From assembly GCA_964521815.1 (NCBI GenBank), contig CAZFSN010000133.1:1-9221 (forward strand): DNA of 9,221 nt, in the 5' to 3' direction. Positions 1 to 6,030 of this stretch are shown here, one piece after another. The DNA is from JAAEQD01 sp964521815. Its GTDB lineage: Bacteria; Zixibacteria; MSB-5A5; UBA10806; 4484-95. Every line of letters begins with the position of its first letter. Within the stretch, counting starts at the first letter, position 1. Below the pieces are notes generated by a model. It searched no databases, had not been told where the DNA came from, and saw nothing but the letters and a program-made list of their open reading frames with translations. The translations under genes were made by a program, and so were the position numbers.

Positions 1-767
1 GCCAAACCGATGCCTTTTAATGTAAGTGTCATATCTACACATTGGATATACTTAGATTCTGATGCAAATTGCTCGGCATAACCACCGGTTGCTATTATTT
101 TGATATCAGGATGATTTAATTCGGCTATTATTAACGATAAAACATGATCTATTAAACCTAATGAGCCGTAAAATATGCCTGATTTCATGGCATCTTCGGT
201 GTTTCTGCCGATAGCTTTTAACGGCTTCTCTATTTCAACTGGAAACAGCCGGGAAGCTCTGCGGAACAGGTCCAGCGATGATGTTTTCACGCCGGGAGCA
301 ATTGCCCCACCTATATAATCGCCGTGTTGATCCACCACATCGAAATTGGTCGATGTCCCCAGATCAACGACAATAGCTGGAAAGCCATAAAGAAACCTGG
401 CCGCGACAGCATTAGCAAGTCTATCGGCTCCCGCCTGGGCGGGCTGATCAACCGCTACTTTCAAGCCTAAATCGACCGTATGATCAAGCACCCAGGCATC
501 TCGGCTGAAATGTTTTTTCGCTAAATCGCAATAAACATCAGTTAAATCCGGTACAACCGAACAAATAGCTATGCCATCCAATTGCTCCGGCTTTATCTGA
601 TTTGAGGTGGTAAAATTCTTGATTTTAGCCGCGATTACCTGATCATCTTTAATCAAACTCAGATTCTGCTCGTTTTTTGATGGCATTTTAAAGTATGAGA
701 TTATTTCGCCGTTTTTATGCAAGCCGGTCATGGTTGAGGTGTTGCCTATATCGATTGCCAGTATCAT
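1..767 (-). CDS. coaX: Type III pantothenate kinase CoaX, C-terminus cut by window edge
   Basis: This enzyme phosphorylates pantothenate with ATP, the first step of coenzyme A synthesis in the cytoplasm. My translation gives 255 complete codons, against a family length of about 255-260, so only the last few residues are missing. Type III motifs seen: DIGNT at residues 6-10 (phosphate-binding loop of the ASKHA fold), GADR at 113-116, DLGTST at 135-140, GGAIAPG at 153-159 and TGG at 227-229. The visible end, TLTLKGIGL, resembles the usual family C-terminus. The ATG at 765-767 overlaps the recF stop as ATGA, which suggests translational coupling and fixes the start. It is the third gene of the dnaN-recF-coaX operon. 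The family is clear from the motifs; activity is inferred. Confidence 0.93.
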   Translation of the reverse strand, partial: MILAIDIGNTSTMTGLHKNGEIISYFKMPSKNEQNLSLIKDDQVIAAKIKNFTTSNQIKPEQLDGIAICSVVPDLTDVYCDLAKKHFSRDAWVLDHTVDLGLKVAVDQPAQAGADRLANAVAARFLYGFPAIVVDLGTSTNFDVVDQHGDYIGGAIAPGVKTSSLDLFRRASRLFPVEIEKPLKAIGRNTEDAMKSGIFYGSLGLIDHVLSLIIAELNHPDIKIIATGGYAEQFASESKYIQCVDMTLTLKGIGL

Positions 768-1857
768 ATCATATCTTCCTTTATTTTACCGTTATCAACG
801 TGAAATTTCTTCATGGGCAGACCTTTAAAATCAAATTTCCCGGCGGTGGCCATAAACACCTGCCTGTAATCCGCCAGCGCTTCCATCAAAGCCCGGCTCT
901 TGACATTATCCAATTCGGCAAAAATCTCATCGAGTATCAGTATGACTTTTTCTTCTTTTAATTCGGACAGCAGATCGGCTACCGCCAGTTTCATGGCCAG
1001 CATGACACATCGCTTTTGCCCGCGCGAACCATAATGACGCACCGATTTGCCGTTTAAATCCATCTCCAGACGGTCCCTATGGGGGCCGACCAGGGTCAGG
1101 CCGGCCCGAATTTCGCGTGGCCGGTAAACATCCAGCTGGCTTTCCATGGCGTTCTTGATATCTGTTTGATCCGCCTCGATTTTGGGCTTATATTGAAGCG
1201 CGAGCTCGCCTGATTTATCGAAACCGTCATAATATTTCCGCGCCGGCGTACTAATCGATTCTATGAAGCTTTTCCTCTCATTTGTGATTCTGGTGCCATG
1301 CTCAACCAGCAATTTATCCCAGGCGGCTAATTGTGATATATTATTAGGCGAACGTGAGATATCTTTCAGAAGCTTGTTGCGCTGCAGAAGCACTTTGCGA
1401 TAGGCAATCAGATCATCCAGATAGCGGCGGTTGAATTGCGAGATATATAAATCGAGAAACTGACGGTGATACGAGGCCGGACCGGCAGTAAGTTCGATAT
1501 CTTCCGGTAAGATAAAAACCGCCGCCGCGGTCCCGACCAGCTCGTTTTGTTTTATAGTTCGATGGCCGTCAACTACAATCTTGCGGGCGCCGGCGGGCGT
1601 TATCCTGATGGTGATGTCTACTTTTTTTTTTGATCGATTATTTCAGCCGTGACCTCGGCTATTTCCCGATCAAAGCCGACCAGAATATTTTCCTTACTGC
1701 CCCGGCAAGATTTGCCCAGAGAAAACAAGCCTAACGCTTCCAGTAAATTTGTTTTTCCGGCGCCGTTAGAACCATAAAAAATGTTTATGCCATCGGTAAA
1801 AATCAGATGAGCCTGGCTGATATTCCGAAAACCCTCAAGCCGAAGGCTGTTTATCAT
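764..1857 (-). CDS. recF: DNA replication/repair protein RecF, interrupted by a frameshift at an A10 run
   Basis: RecF is an SMC-like ATPase that loads RecA at single-strand gaps with RecO and RecR. The first frame (1857-1618) gives 79 residues with the Walker A motif GSNGAGKT at 29-36, then stops at TAG (1618-1620) just after ten A residues (1622-1631). From GTA (1619-1621) the -1 frame continues with normal RecF sequence to the stop at 764-766. It contains GPHRDRLE near 258, the ABC-type signature YGSRGQKR near 276-283 and Walker B with D-loop ILDEIFAELD near 308-317. Rejoined, the protein is 364 residues, the normal length, with nothing missing. The start lies 27 nt after the dnaN stop; its ribosome binding site is weak. 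Either one A has been lost (mutation or assembly error), or expression depends on slippage. All catalytic motifs are intact, which argues against old decay. Confidence 0.9.
1618..1631 (-). other. Slippery A10 run followed by in-frame TAG in recF
   Basis: On the coding strand, zero frame reads CAA AAA AAA AAG TAG. The last two sense codons and the preceding A form A AAA AAG, the heptamer known for -1 ribosomal frameshifting in E. coli dnaX. Slipping back one base leads straight into GTA GAC and the rest of RecF. A run of ten A residues is also long enough for RNA polymerase slippage, and it is a common site of sequencing or indel error. The sequence cannot separate these explanations. I did not identify a clear downstream stimulatory hairpin or upstream Shine-Dalgarno stimulator. 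Confidence 0.6.
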
Positions 1858-1884
1858 AGCGATTCTATCCCGTTTAACCGAAGA

Positions 1885-3003
1885 TTATTGGTCCATCAGT
1901 CTCAAAGGCATAATCAGAAACAATGCTTTTTCGTTTTCGGCCGGTTTTTGAGGTTTGATAACCGCCGCGGTAGTTGGATTATTAAGCTCGAATTTGACTT
2001 CATCACCTTCAACTTGTTTCATTACATCGAGAATATACGAAGCATTGTAGCCGATATCCATATCTTCATCCTGGTAAGCGACTTTCAGCGATTCTTTGGC
2101 CTCTCCGCCAAAATCGAAATTAGTGGCGGAAAGCTCGAGGTTGTTCTGTTTCAGTGAGAATTTGACCTGATGAGTGAGAGAATTGGATAAAATTGATACT
2201 CTCTTAACCGCCGCCTGTAAAATATCCTTTTCGACAAGCATTTCCTTGTTATTGTCCTTTGGTACAACCTGTTCATAATTGGGATACGGGCCTTCAAGCA
2301 GACGGGATGTTATCACGGCGTCCGCGAGAACAAAAATAATCGAATTTTCGTTGAGTATCAAGCCGATTTCCTCGGTATCGTCAGCGGCTAATTTAATCAG
2401 GTTCTCCAGTACCTTGGGCGGGATAATTATGTCTTTTTTATAACCGGTTATGCTTATATCACTTCGCGTAATTTTGGCCAGGCGATGGCCATCGGTCGCG
2501 ACCAGATTTAAACCCTCCTCCGATGTGTGCCATAGTATTCCGTTTAGGGCTGGGCGGGTTTCATCTCTCGATACCGCGAATAAAGCTTTTTTAACCATAC
2601 TGCAGAAAGATTGGGCGTTTATCTTAATCTGTCGGCCAAGGTGTACATCCGGGAGTTTGGGAAAATCATCGGCTGAAAAACCGGAAAGTTTGTACACACC
2701 CGAACCGCATTTAATTTCCATTCTATTTTCAGTAGCCGTGATATCGAGATCGTAATCAGGTAATTCGCGTACAATTTCCGAAAAAACTCTCGCCGGTACG
2801 GTAATACTCCCTTTCTTCACCACTTCGACATCAATATGCGATGTCATCGAAACGTCGAGATCAGTAACTTTAAGCTCCAGTTTTTCGCCTTCAAGATCGA
2901 AAAGAATATTCGATAAAATTGGAATAGTCGACTTTGGCGGGACTATGCTTTGCAACCGCGAAACAGCCAGATTCAGTTTTGCTTTATTGGTTTTAAACCT
3001 CAT
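1885..3003 (-). CDS. dnaN: DNA polymerase III beta subunit (sliding clamp)
   Basis: This is the ring-shaped processivity factor that tethers DNA polymerase III and binds many repair and replication proteins. Its 372 residues match the family length, with three clamp domains at roughly 1-120, 125-245 and 247-372. Recognisable segments include PILSNILFDLEG near the N-terminus, RPALNGILW and LVATDGHRLA in the middle domain, and MPLRL at 365-369, equivalent to the C-terminal MPMRL of E. coli. Three extra residues (MDQ) follow MPLRL, a minor oddity next to the partner-binding cleft. The ATG is fixed by a strong GGAGG (3008-3012 on this strand), 4 nt upstream. It is the first gene of the leftward operon and has its own promoter at 3092-3120. 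It is transcribed away from the origin and so with the replication fork. Confidence 0.97.
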   Translation of the reverse strand: MRFKTNKAKLNLAVSRLQSIVPPKSTIPILSNILFDLEGEKLELKVTDLDVSMTSHIDVEVVKKGSITVPARVFSEIVRELPDYDLDITATENRMEIKCGSGVYKLSGFSADDFPKLPDVHLGRQIKINAQSFCSMVKKALFAVSRDETRPALNGILWHTSEEGLNLVATDGHRLAKITRSDISITGYKKDIIIPPKVLENLIKLAADDTEEIGLILNENSIIFVLADAVITSRLLEGPYPNYEQVVPKDNNKEMLVEKDILQAAVKRVSILSNSLTHQVKFSLKQNNLELSATNFDFGGEAKESLKVAYQDEDMDIGYNASYILDVMKQVEGDEVKFELNNPTTAAVIKPQKPAENEKALFLIMPLRLMDQ

Positions 3004-3091
3004 TTTTCCTCCAACTTTGATTACTATTGTATAGCCATCCGGCGGTTGTTATTTTACCCATCAATCTACAAATCCGGACGTTTGCTTTGCT

Positions 3092-3120
3092 ATTATCTAT
3101 TAATTTTGTTTGTATGTCAA
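3092..3120 (-). promoter_or_regulatory. Promoter of the dnaN-recF-coaX operon
   Basis: On the minus strand a perfect -35 TTGACA (3115-3120) is followed after exactly 17 bp by GATAAT (3092-3097), five of six matches to the -10 consensus. Transcription would start near 3085 and leave a leader of about 80 nt before the dnaN ATG. This is the best leftward sigma-70-type promoter I found in the intergenic region. Confidence 0.75.
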
Positions 3121-3254
3121 ACCAAATATTTACGCAAAATTTTATAATAAGACGGTTCTATCCATTAATATTAATTCATTATTATTTCTTTAGTATTTAT
3201 TAACTGATTCTAAGAAAACGAATCCCTTTACCATAAATTTGAAAAGCGGGATTG

Positions 3255-3310
3255 TTATTTTATTTATTATTATTATATTTTTAAGATAAAATATATAATA
3301 GTAATATAAA
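3255..3310. other. Candidate DNA unwinding element
   Basis: This 56-bp stretch contains only two G residues (3285 and 3301) and no C on the plus strand. It lies directly beside the best DnaA box, separated by GGC (3311-3313), where an origin unwinding element is expected. It also contains TTA-type triplet repeats at 3264-3274. The base composition is seen directly; the role is inferred from position. Confidence 0.65.
3296..3304 (+). other. DnaA-trio-like triplets (TAA TAG TAA)
   Basis: Three consecutive triplets read TAA, TAG, TAA on the plus strand. Read 3' to 5' from the DnaA box they are AAT, GAT, AAT, which fits the published DnaA-trio pattern (G/A, A, T/A) bound by DnaA on single strands. 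The order box, GC-rich spacer, trios and AT tract matches the B. subtilis basal unwinding system as I recall it. In AT-rich DNA three triplets can arise by chance. Confidence 0.5.
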
Positions 3311-3313
3311 GGC

Positions 3314-3322
3314 TGTGGAAAT
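3314..3322 (-). promoter_or_regulatory. Near-consensus DnaA box
   Basis: The minus strand reads ATTTCCACA, one mismatch (first base) from the DnaA box consensus TTWTNCACA. It is the best match I found in the intergenic region and lies 3 bp from the AT-rich tract, pointing into it. Confidence 0.65.
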
Positions 3323-3433
3323 GTGCAAAAACCAAAAGACATTATGATAACTTCCTCAATATCCTTATATTAAATCATTAGGTATTTCTAAAAGTATTAA
3401 GTTTTTGTAAACAAGTAAAAATATATTTTTTTA

Positions 3434-3446
3434 TAACAGTAGATAT
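3434..3446 (+). repeat. 13-bp direct repeat, copy 1
   Basis: The sequence TAACAGTAGATAT occurs here and again exactly at 3478-3490, a start-to-start distance of 44 bp, about four helical turns. Both copies lie between the candidate unwinding element and the dnaA promoter. They may be an iteron-like binding site in the origin; no binding protein is known to me. Confidence 0.6.
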
Positions 3447-3477
3447 AAAGATTAAATACACAAACTTAAACGCCAAT

Positions 3478-3490
3478 TAACAGTAGATAT
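3478..3490 (+). repeat. 13-bp direct repeat, copy 2
   Basis: This is an exact second copy of the element at 3434-3446. It ends 10 bp before the -35 hexamer of the dnaA promoter, so a protein bound here could also affect dnaA transcription. Confidence 0.6.
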
Positions 3491-3498
3491 TAACACTT

Positions 3499-3507
3499 TG
3501 TTGAAAA
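3499..3507 (-). promoter_or_regulatory. DnaA-like box over the dnaA promoter -35
   Basis: The minus strand reads TTTTCAACA, one mismatch (sixth base) from TTWTNCACA. It covers the -35 hexamer (3501-3506) of the dnaA promoter, a position suited to autorepression by DnaA. The identical 9-mer recurs on the plus strand at 3902-3910, right before the dnaA start codon, which strengthens the case that it is a real site. Confidence 0.5.
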
Positions 3508-3529
3508 ATCGTTTTTCTAATAATATAAT
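3501..3529 (+). promoter_or_regulatory. Promoter of dnaA
   Basis: TTGAAA (3501-3506, five of six to -35 consensus) is followed after exactly 17 bp by a perfect TATAAT (3524-3529). Transcription would start near 3536. This leaves a leader of about 375 nt before the dnaA start, unusually long, holding two hairpins and a ten-codon frame. I found no equally good rightward promoter closer to dnaA. Confidence 0.7.
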
Positions 3530-3620
3530 ATGCTCATAAGTGATACTAATAGAACGTGGTGTAAAAATATATTGGCTTTACGGACTTAATATATTATCTG
3601 TAACTCGCATTTTAAAAACA

Positions 3621-3638
3621 ACGTTTATAAAAAAACGT
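3621..3638 (+). other. Small hairpin in the dnaA leader
   Basis: ACGTTT (3621-3626) and AAACGT (3633-3638) form a perfect 6-bp stem with a 6-nt A-rich loop. It is short and AT-rich, so it may be weak in RNA. It could also be a small binding site in DNA. Confidence 0.35.
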
Positions 3639-3658
3639 CCTTGCAACCACAATAGAAA

Positions 3659-3695
3659 TTAGCAGATACATAAAATGAAAAATGTATCCGGCTAA
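3659..3695 (+). other. Larger imperfect hairpin in the dnaA leader
   Basis: The outer arm TTAGC (3659-3663) pairs with GCTAA (3691-3695). The inner arm GATACAT (3665-3671) pairs with ATGTATC (3682-3688). A 1x2 internal loop and a 10-nt A-rich loop complete 12 paired bases. It sits midway between the predicted dnaA start of transcription and the dnaA gene. The T-run that follows it (3706-3709) is too short and too far away for a convincing terminator. Its role is unknown. Confidence 0.5.
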
Positions 3696-3780
3696 ATCCT
3701 TGACTTTTTATACTCGATCTGGTTTTTTAGTCGCGATTAGATGAAGAGGAATGAGTGGGTTTTTTAGGAGGGGACTGCTA

Positions 3781-3813
3781 TTGACAACAGATGATTTTGC
3801 TCCTCAGAAGTAA
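3781..3813 (+). CDS. Possible ten-codon leader peptide upstream of dnaA
   Basis: A TTG start (3781) gives ten codons, LTTDDFAPQK (first residue would be Met), ending at TAA (3811-3813). It is preceded by AGGAGGGG (3766-3773) with 7 nt spacing, a far better ribosome binding site than anything in front of dnaA itself. It lies inside the predicted dnaA leader and ends 97 bp before the dnaA start, in a different frame. It may be a translated leader that affects dnaA expression, or the site may be chance. A frame this short carries no family information. Confidence 0.3.
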   Translation: MTTDDFAPQK

Positions 3814-3880
3814 TAAGTATAAGGCATTTCCCATAAAATAGTAACAACAAGTTTTTTCTTTAAGCAACCGAGAAGAGTAG

Positions 3881-3889
3881 TTTTAAACA
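3881..3889 (+). promoter_or_regulatory. DnaA-like box upstream of dnaA
   Basis: TTTTAAACA has one mismatch (sixth base) from TTWTNCACA and matches the TTTTCAACA sites at all positions but one. Its start is exactly 21 bp from the next box at 3902, two helical turns, so both would face the same side of the DNA. Confidence 0.35.
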
Positions 3890-3901
3890 CTGGTTAACAA
3901 G

Positions 3902-3910
3902 TTTTCAACA
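3902..3910 (+). promoter_or_regulatory. DnaA-like box touching the dnaA start codon
   Basis: TTTTCAACA directly abuts the TTG start codon of dnaA and is the same 9-mer as the site over the dnaA -35 (opposite strand). It has one mismatch from TTWTNCACA. It occupies the place where a Shine-Dalgarno sequence would be expected. Confidence 0.45.
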
Positions 3911-5254
3911 TTGCAGACTCAAGAATTAGACACCAGCTGGCAGGAATGTCTTGGCTTATTAAAAAGCAGGATACAGCCCCAAAGTTATAACACTTGGCTG
4001 AAACCGACCAGGCTCATAGATGATGACGGCGACCATCTGATGATAAGCGTGCCCAATCGTTTTGTAGCCAGCTGGCTGGAAGGCCACTATATCGATTTTA
4101 TAACTGAAGCCGTAGCAACGACATTTGGCCAGAAAAGGAGTATCAAATTCACCGTAACGCCGGATGGTCAGGAAATTGATTTGCCGCCCGTTTTAAGAAT
4201 TGAACCGAAAGAACCGGACTTTTATTCCGAGACTTTTCTGAATTCCCGCTATAATTTCGATGTTTTCGTAGTGGGCGATTCCAACCAGTTCGCTCACGCG
4301 GCTTCACTGGCTATAGCCGAGGCTCCCTCCGGCAATAAATTTAATCCTTTTTACATATATGGCGGGGTCGGCCTGGGCAAAACTCACCTGGCTCAAGCAA
4401 TCGGTAATTTCGTAATTCAGACAAACCGGAATTTATCGGTTCTATACGTGACCTCCGAAAAATTCACCAACGATTTTATAAACGCCATATCTACCCAGAA
4501 AACCGCCGATTTCGCCAACTATTACCGAAGCATCGATCTGCTTATAATCGATGATATTCAGTTTTTGACCGGCAAAGAAGCCACCCAGGTTCAGTTTTTT
4601 CACACCTTTAACGCGCTTCACCAAAGCGGTAAACAGATCGTGCTGACCTCCGACAGGCCGCCGCAAGAAATATATGGCCTTGAGGAACGTTTGTTATCGA
4701 GATTTCAAAGCGGACTGGTGACCGATATACAGCCGCCCGATTTCGAAATGAGACTGGCTATTTTGAACAGAAAAATCAAATCGGAAAAAATTGATATTGA
4801 AGCCAGCGTGGCTACCTTTATAGCCGATAAGGTTAAATCCAATATCCGCGAACTGGAGGGCTTGCTTATTCGTCTCGGCGCGTACTATTCGTTGACCGGA
4901 AGACAGATAACCTGTAATCTGGTCAATGAGATACTCGGTCAAAAGAGCGGACGGAAAAAAAGAGAAATGCAGCTGGAGGATATCAGGGAAATTGTTGCCG
5001 AATATTTTCAGATTTCCGAAGAACAAATCATGGGCAAAACCAAAACCGTTGAGGTAGCTGTGGCGCGCCAGATAGCCATGTATATTGCTCGTAATCATAC
5101 TACATATTCCCTGAAAACTATCGGCCAGTTTTTTGGCGGCCGGGATCATTCGACCGTCATCCATTCGATCAATAAAATTACTCAATCATTAAGCCAGGAT
5201 TCGCTTTTAAAGTTCAGGGTCGATGAAATAGTCAAGAAATTGCAATCAGATTGA
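3911..5254 (+). CDS. dnaA: Chromosomal replication initiator protein DnaA
   Basis: DnaA is an AAA+ ATPase that binds origin boxes, melts the DNA and recruits the helicase. Its 447 residues match the usual length. Domain I spans about 1-80 (typical start WQECLGLLKSRIQPQSYNTW), followed by a short linker. Domain III has Walker A GGVGLGKTH at 151-159, Walker B LLIIDD at 210-215, sensor 1 VLTSD at 244-248, an arginine-finger region ERLLSRF at 259-265 and sensor 2 NIRELEG at 311-317. Domain IV carries the DNA-binding signature GGRDHSTVIH at 409-418. The start is TTG: an in-frame stop at 3884-3886 and the absence of any ATG or GTG between leave little choice, and domain I begins at once. No clear Shine-Dalgarno precedes it. 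It is transcribed away from the origin. Confidence 0.98.
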   Translation: MQTQELDTSWQECLGLLKSRIQPQSYNTWLKPTRLIDDDGDHLMISVPNRFVASWLEGHYIDFITEAVATTFGQKRSIKFTVTPDGQEIDLPPVLRIEPKEPDFYSETFLNSRYNFDVFVVGDSNQFAHAASLAIAEAPSGNKFNPFYIYGGVGLGKTHLAQAIGNFVIQTNRNLSVLYVTSEKFTNDFINAISTQKTADFANYYRSIDLLIIDDIQFLTGKEATQVQFFHTFNALHQSGKQIVLTSDRPPQEIYGLEERLLSRFQSGLVTDIQPPDFEMRLAILNRKIKSEKIDIEASVATFIADKVKSNIRELEGLLIRLGAYYSLTGRQITCNLVNEILGQKSGRKKREMQLEDIREIVAEYFQISEEQIMGKTKTVEVAVARQIAMYIARNHTTYSLKTIGQFFGGRDHSTVIHSINKITQSLSQDSLLKFRVDEIVKKLQSD

Positions 5255-5271
5255 TAACTGTTTTCATAGCA

Positions 5272-5301
5272 TTTATCGTAAAAAACTGACCCTACGATTA
5301 A
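5272..5301 (+). terminator. Weak stem-loop after dnaA
   Basis: TTTATCGTA (5272-5280) and TACGATTAA (5293-5301) pair over nine positions with one mismatch around a 12-nt loop, 17 nt after the dnaA stop. The stem is AT-rich and no strong T-run follows, so it would be a poor intrinsic terminator. It may mark the end of the dnaA transcript or be incidental. Confidence 0.25.
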
Positions 5302-5410
5302 ATTCTTATAAACTTGAATTTTATTATAGATCAGGAACATTGATTTGGCTAAAAATGTTAACTAATCGACGTTGCAATTACCCTAACGATAGAGCAAGGA
5401 GCAACTTGAG

Positions 5411-5950
5411 ATGCTGGAAATCGATAACGCGGCCCTGATAATTATAGATGTACAGGGTAAACTCGCTTCTTTAATGTATCAAAAAGATGAATTGTACGAC
5501 AACCTGGTCAAAATTATCAAAGGCACCCAAACCCTGGAATTACCGATTATCTGGAACGAGCAAATACCCGATAAGCTCGGGCCGACCATTCCCGAAGTAG
5601 CGGATATCCTTAAGGATATGAAACCCTTGGCCAAGACAACTTTTAGCTGTTGCGGTAATAACGACTTTCAGGCCAGGCTGGAAAAATCCGGGCGAAAGCA
5701 GGTTTTATTAGTCGGCATAGAGACACATGTTTGCGTCTATCAAACGGCCGTTGATCTTTTGCAGACAGGTTATGAAGTATATCTTGTGGCTGACGCGGTT
5801 TCCTCAAGAACTGAGGAAAATAAGCAAATAGGGATCCAGGCCATGAAGGATGCCGGCGCCAAAATTACCAGTGTTGAGATGGCTTTATTCGAGATGCTCA
5901 AAGTCGCCCGGGGAGATAAGTTCAAACAGGTTATCAAAATAGTAAAATAG
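5411..5950 (+). CDS. Isochorismatase-fold cysteine hydrolase, substrate unknown
   Basis: This 179-residue protein belongs to the isochorismatase-like hydrolases, cytoplasmic enzymes that cleave amides, ureido groups or enol ethers through a Cys-Asp-Lys triad. The triad is visible: D13 in the strand ALIIIDVQ, K75 in PLAKTTFSC and C108 in GIETHVCVYQTA, which also holds the conserved cis-peptide region. The later segment VYLVADAVSSRTEENKQIGIQ is typical of the family. Its compact size resembles the YcaC and ISOC-domain subgroups more than nicotinamidases, and I see no metal-site pattern strong enough to name a substrate. AAGGAG (5396-5401) lies 9 nt before the ATG. It follows dnaA by 156 bp; nothing in the context links it functionally to replication. 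Confidence 0.88.
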   Translation: MLEIDNAALIIIDVQGKLASLMYQKDELYDNLVKIIKGTQTLELPIIWNEQIPDKLGPTIPEVADILKDMKPLAKTTFSCCGNNDFQARLEKSGRKQVLLVGIETHVCVYQTAVDLLQTGYEVYLVADAVSSRTEENKQIGIQAMKDAGAKITSVEMALFEMLKVARGDKFKQVIKIVK

Positions 5951-6030
5951 AAGTCGGTATAGTTGTTTACGAAATAAAATTTAAAATAAATGAAATGTTT
6001 TTGCGATTCAAGGGCTGGTGTAACAGTTTT

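Larger units (their letters stand above)
3004..3910. other. Putative chromosomal replication origin (oriC) between divergent dnaN and dnaA
   Basis: This 907-bp AT-rich stretch has no normal-sized gene and separates dnaN (leftward) from dnaA (rightward). Seen in it, from left to right: the dnaN ribosome binding site and promoter, a 56-bp AT tract (3255-3310), TAA/TAG/TAA triplets (3296-3304), a GCC spacer and near-consensus DnaA box (3314-3322). Next come a 13-bp direct repeat (3434 and 3478), the dnaA promoter (3501-3529), hairpins at 3621 and 3659, a ten-codon frame at 3781, and DnaA-like boxes at 3881 and 3902. Known origins next to dnaA or dnaN carry DnaA boxes and an unwinding element, so the call is strong on context. 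Perfect TTATCCACA boxes are absent, which makes the exact DnaA site set uncertain. Confidence 0.85.

Noticed and set aside
764..1393. RecF C-terminal part starting at a GTG near 1393
   Set aside because: The frame is RecF-like well upstream of this codon, back to the A-run at 1622-1631, so the GTG is internal.
1618..1857. A genuine separate 79-residue ATPase fragment gene
   Set aside because: The -1 frame continues RecF without a missing residue, so it is one gene with a frameshift, not two genes.
1807..2157. Plus-strand reading frame opposite recF and dnaN
   Set aside because: It is antisense to well-supported genes, has no recognisable domain and no ribosome binding site. The same applies to open frames opposite dnaA, the dtxR-type gene and feoB.
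3781..3786. Perfect TTGACA as a -35 of a second dnaA promoter
   Set aside because: At 16-18 bp downstream there is no -10-like hexamer (the sequence is around TCAGAA). It is better explained as the start of the ten-codon frame or chance.
3004..3910. tRNA, CRISPR array or insertion sequence in the large gap
   Set aside because: No cloverleaf-like GTTCRANNC core, no regularly spaced repeats with spacers, and no transposase or terminal inverted repeats were seen.
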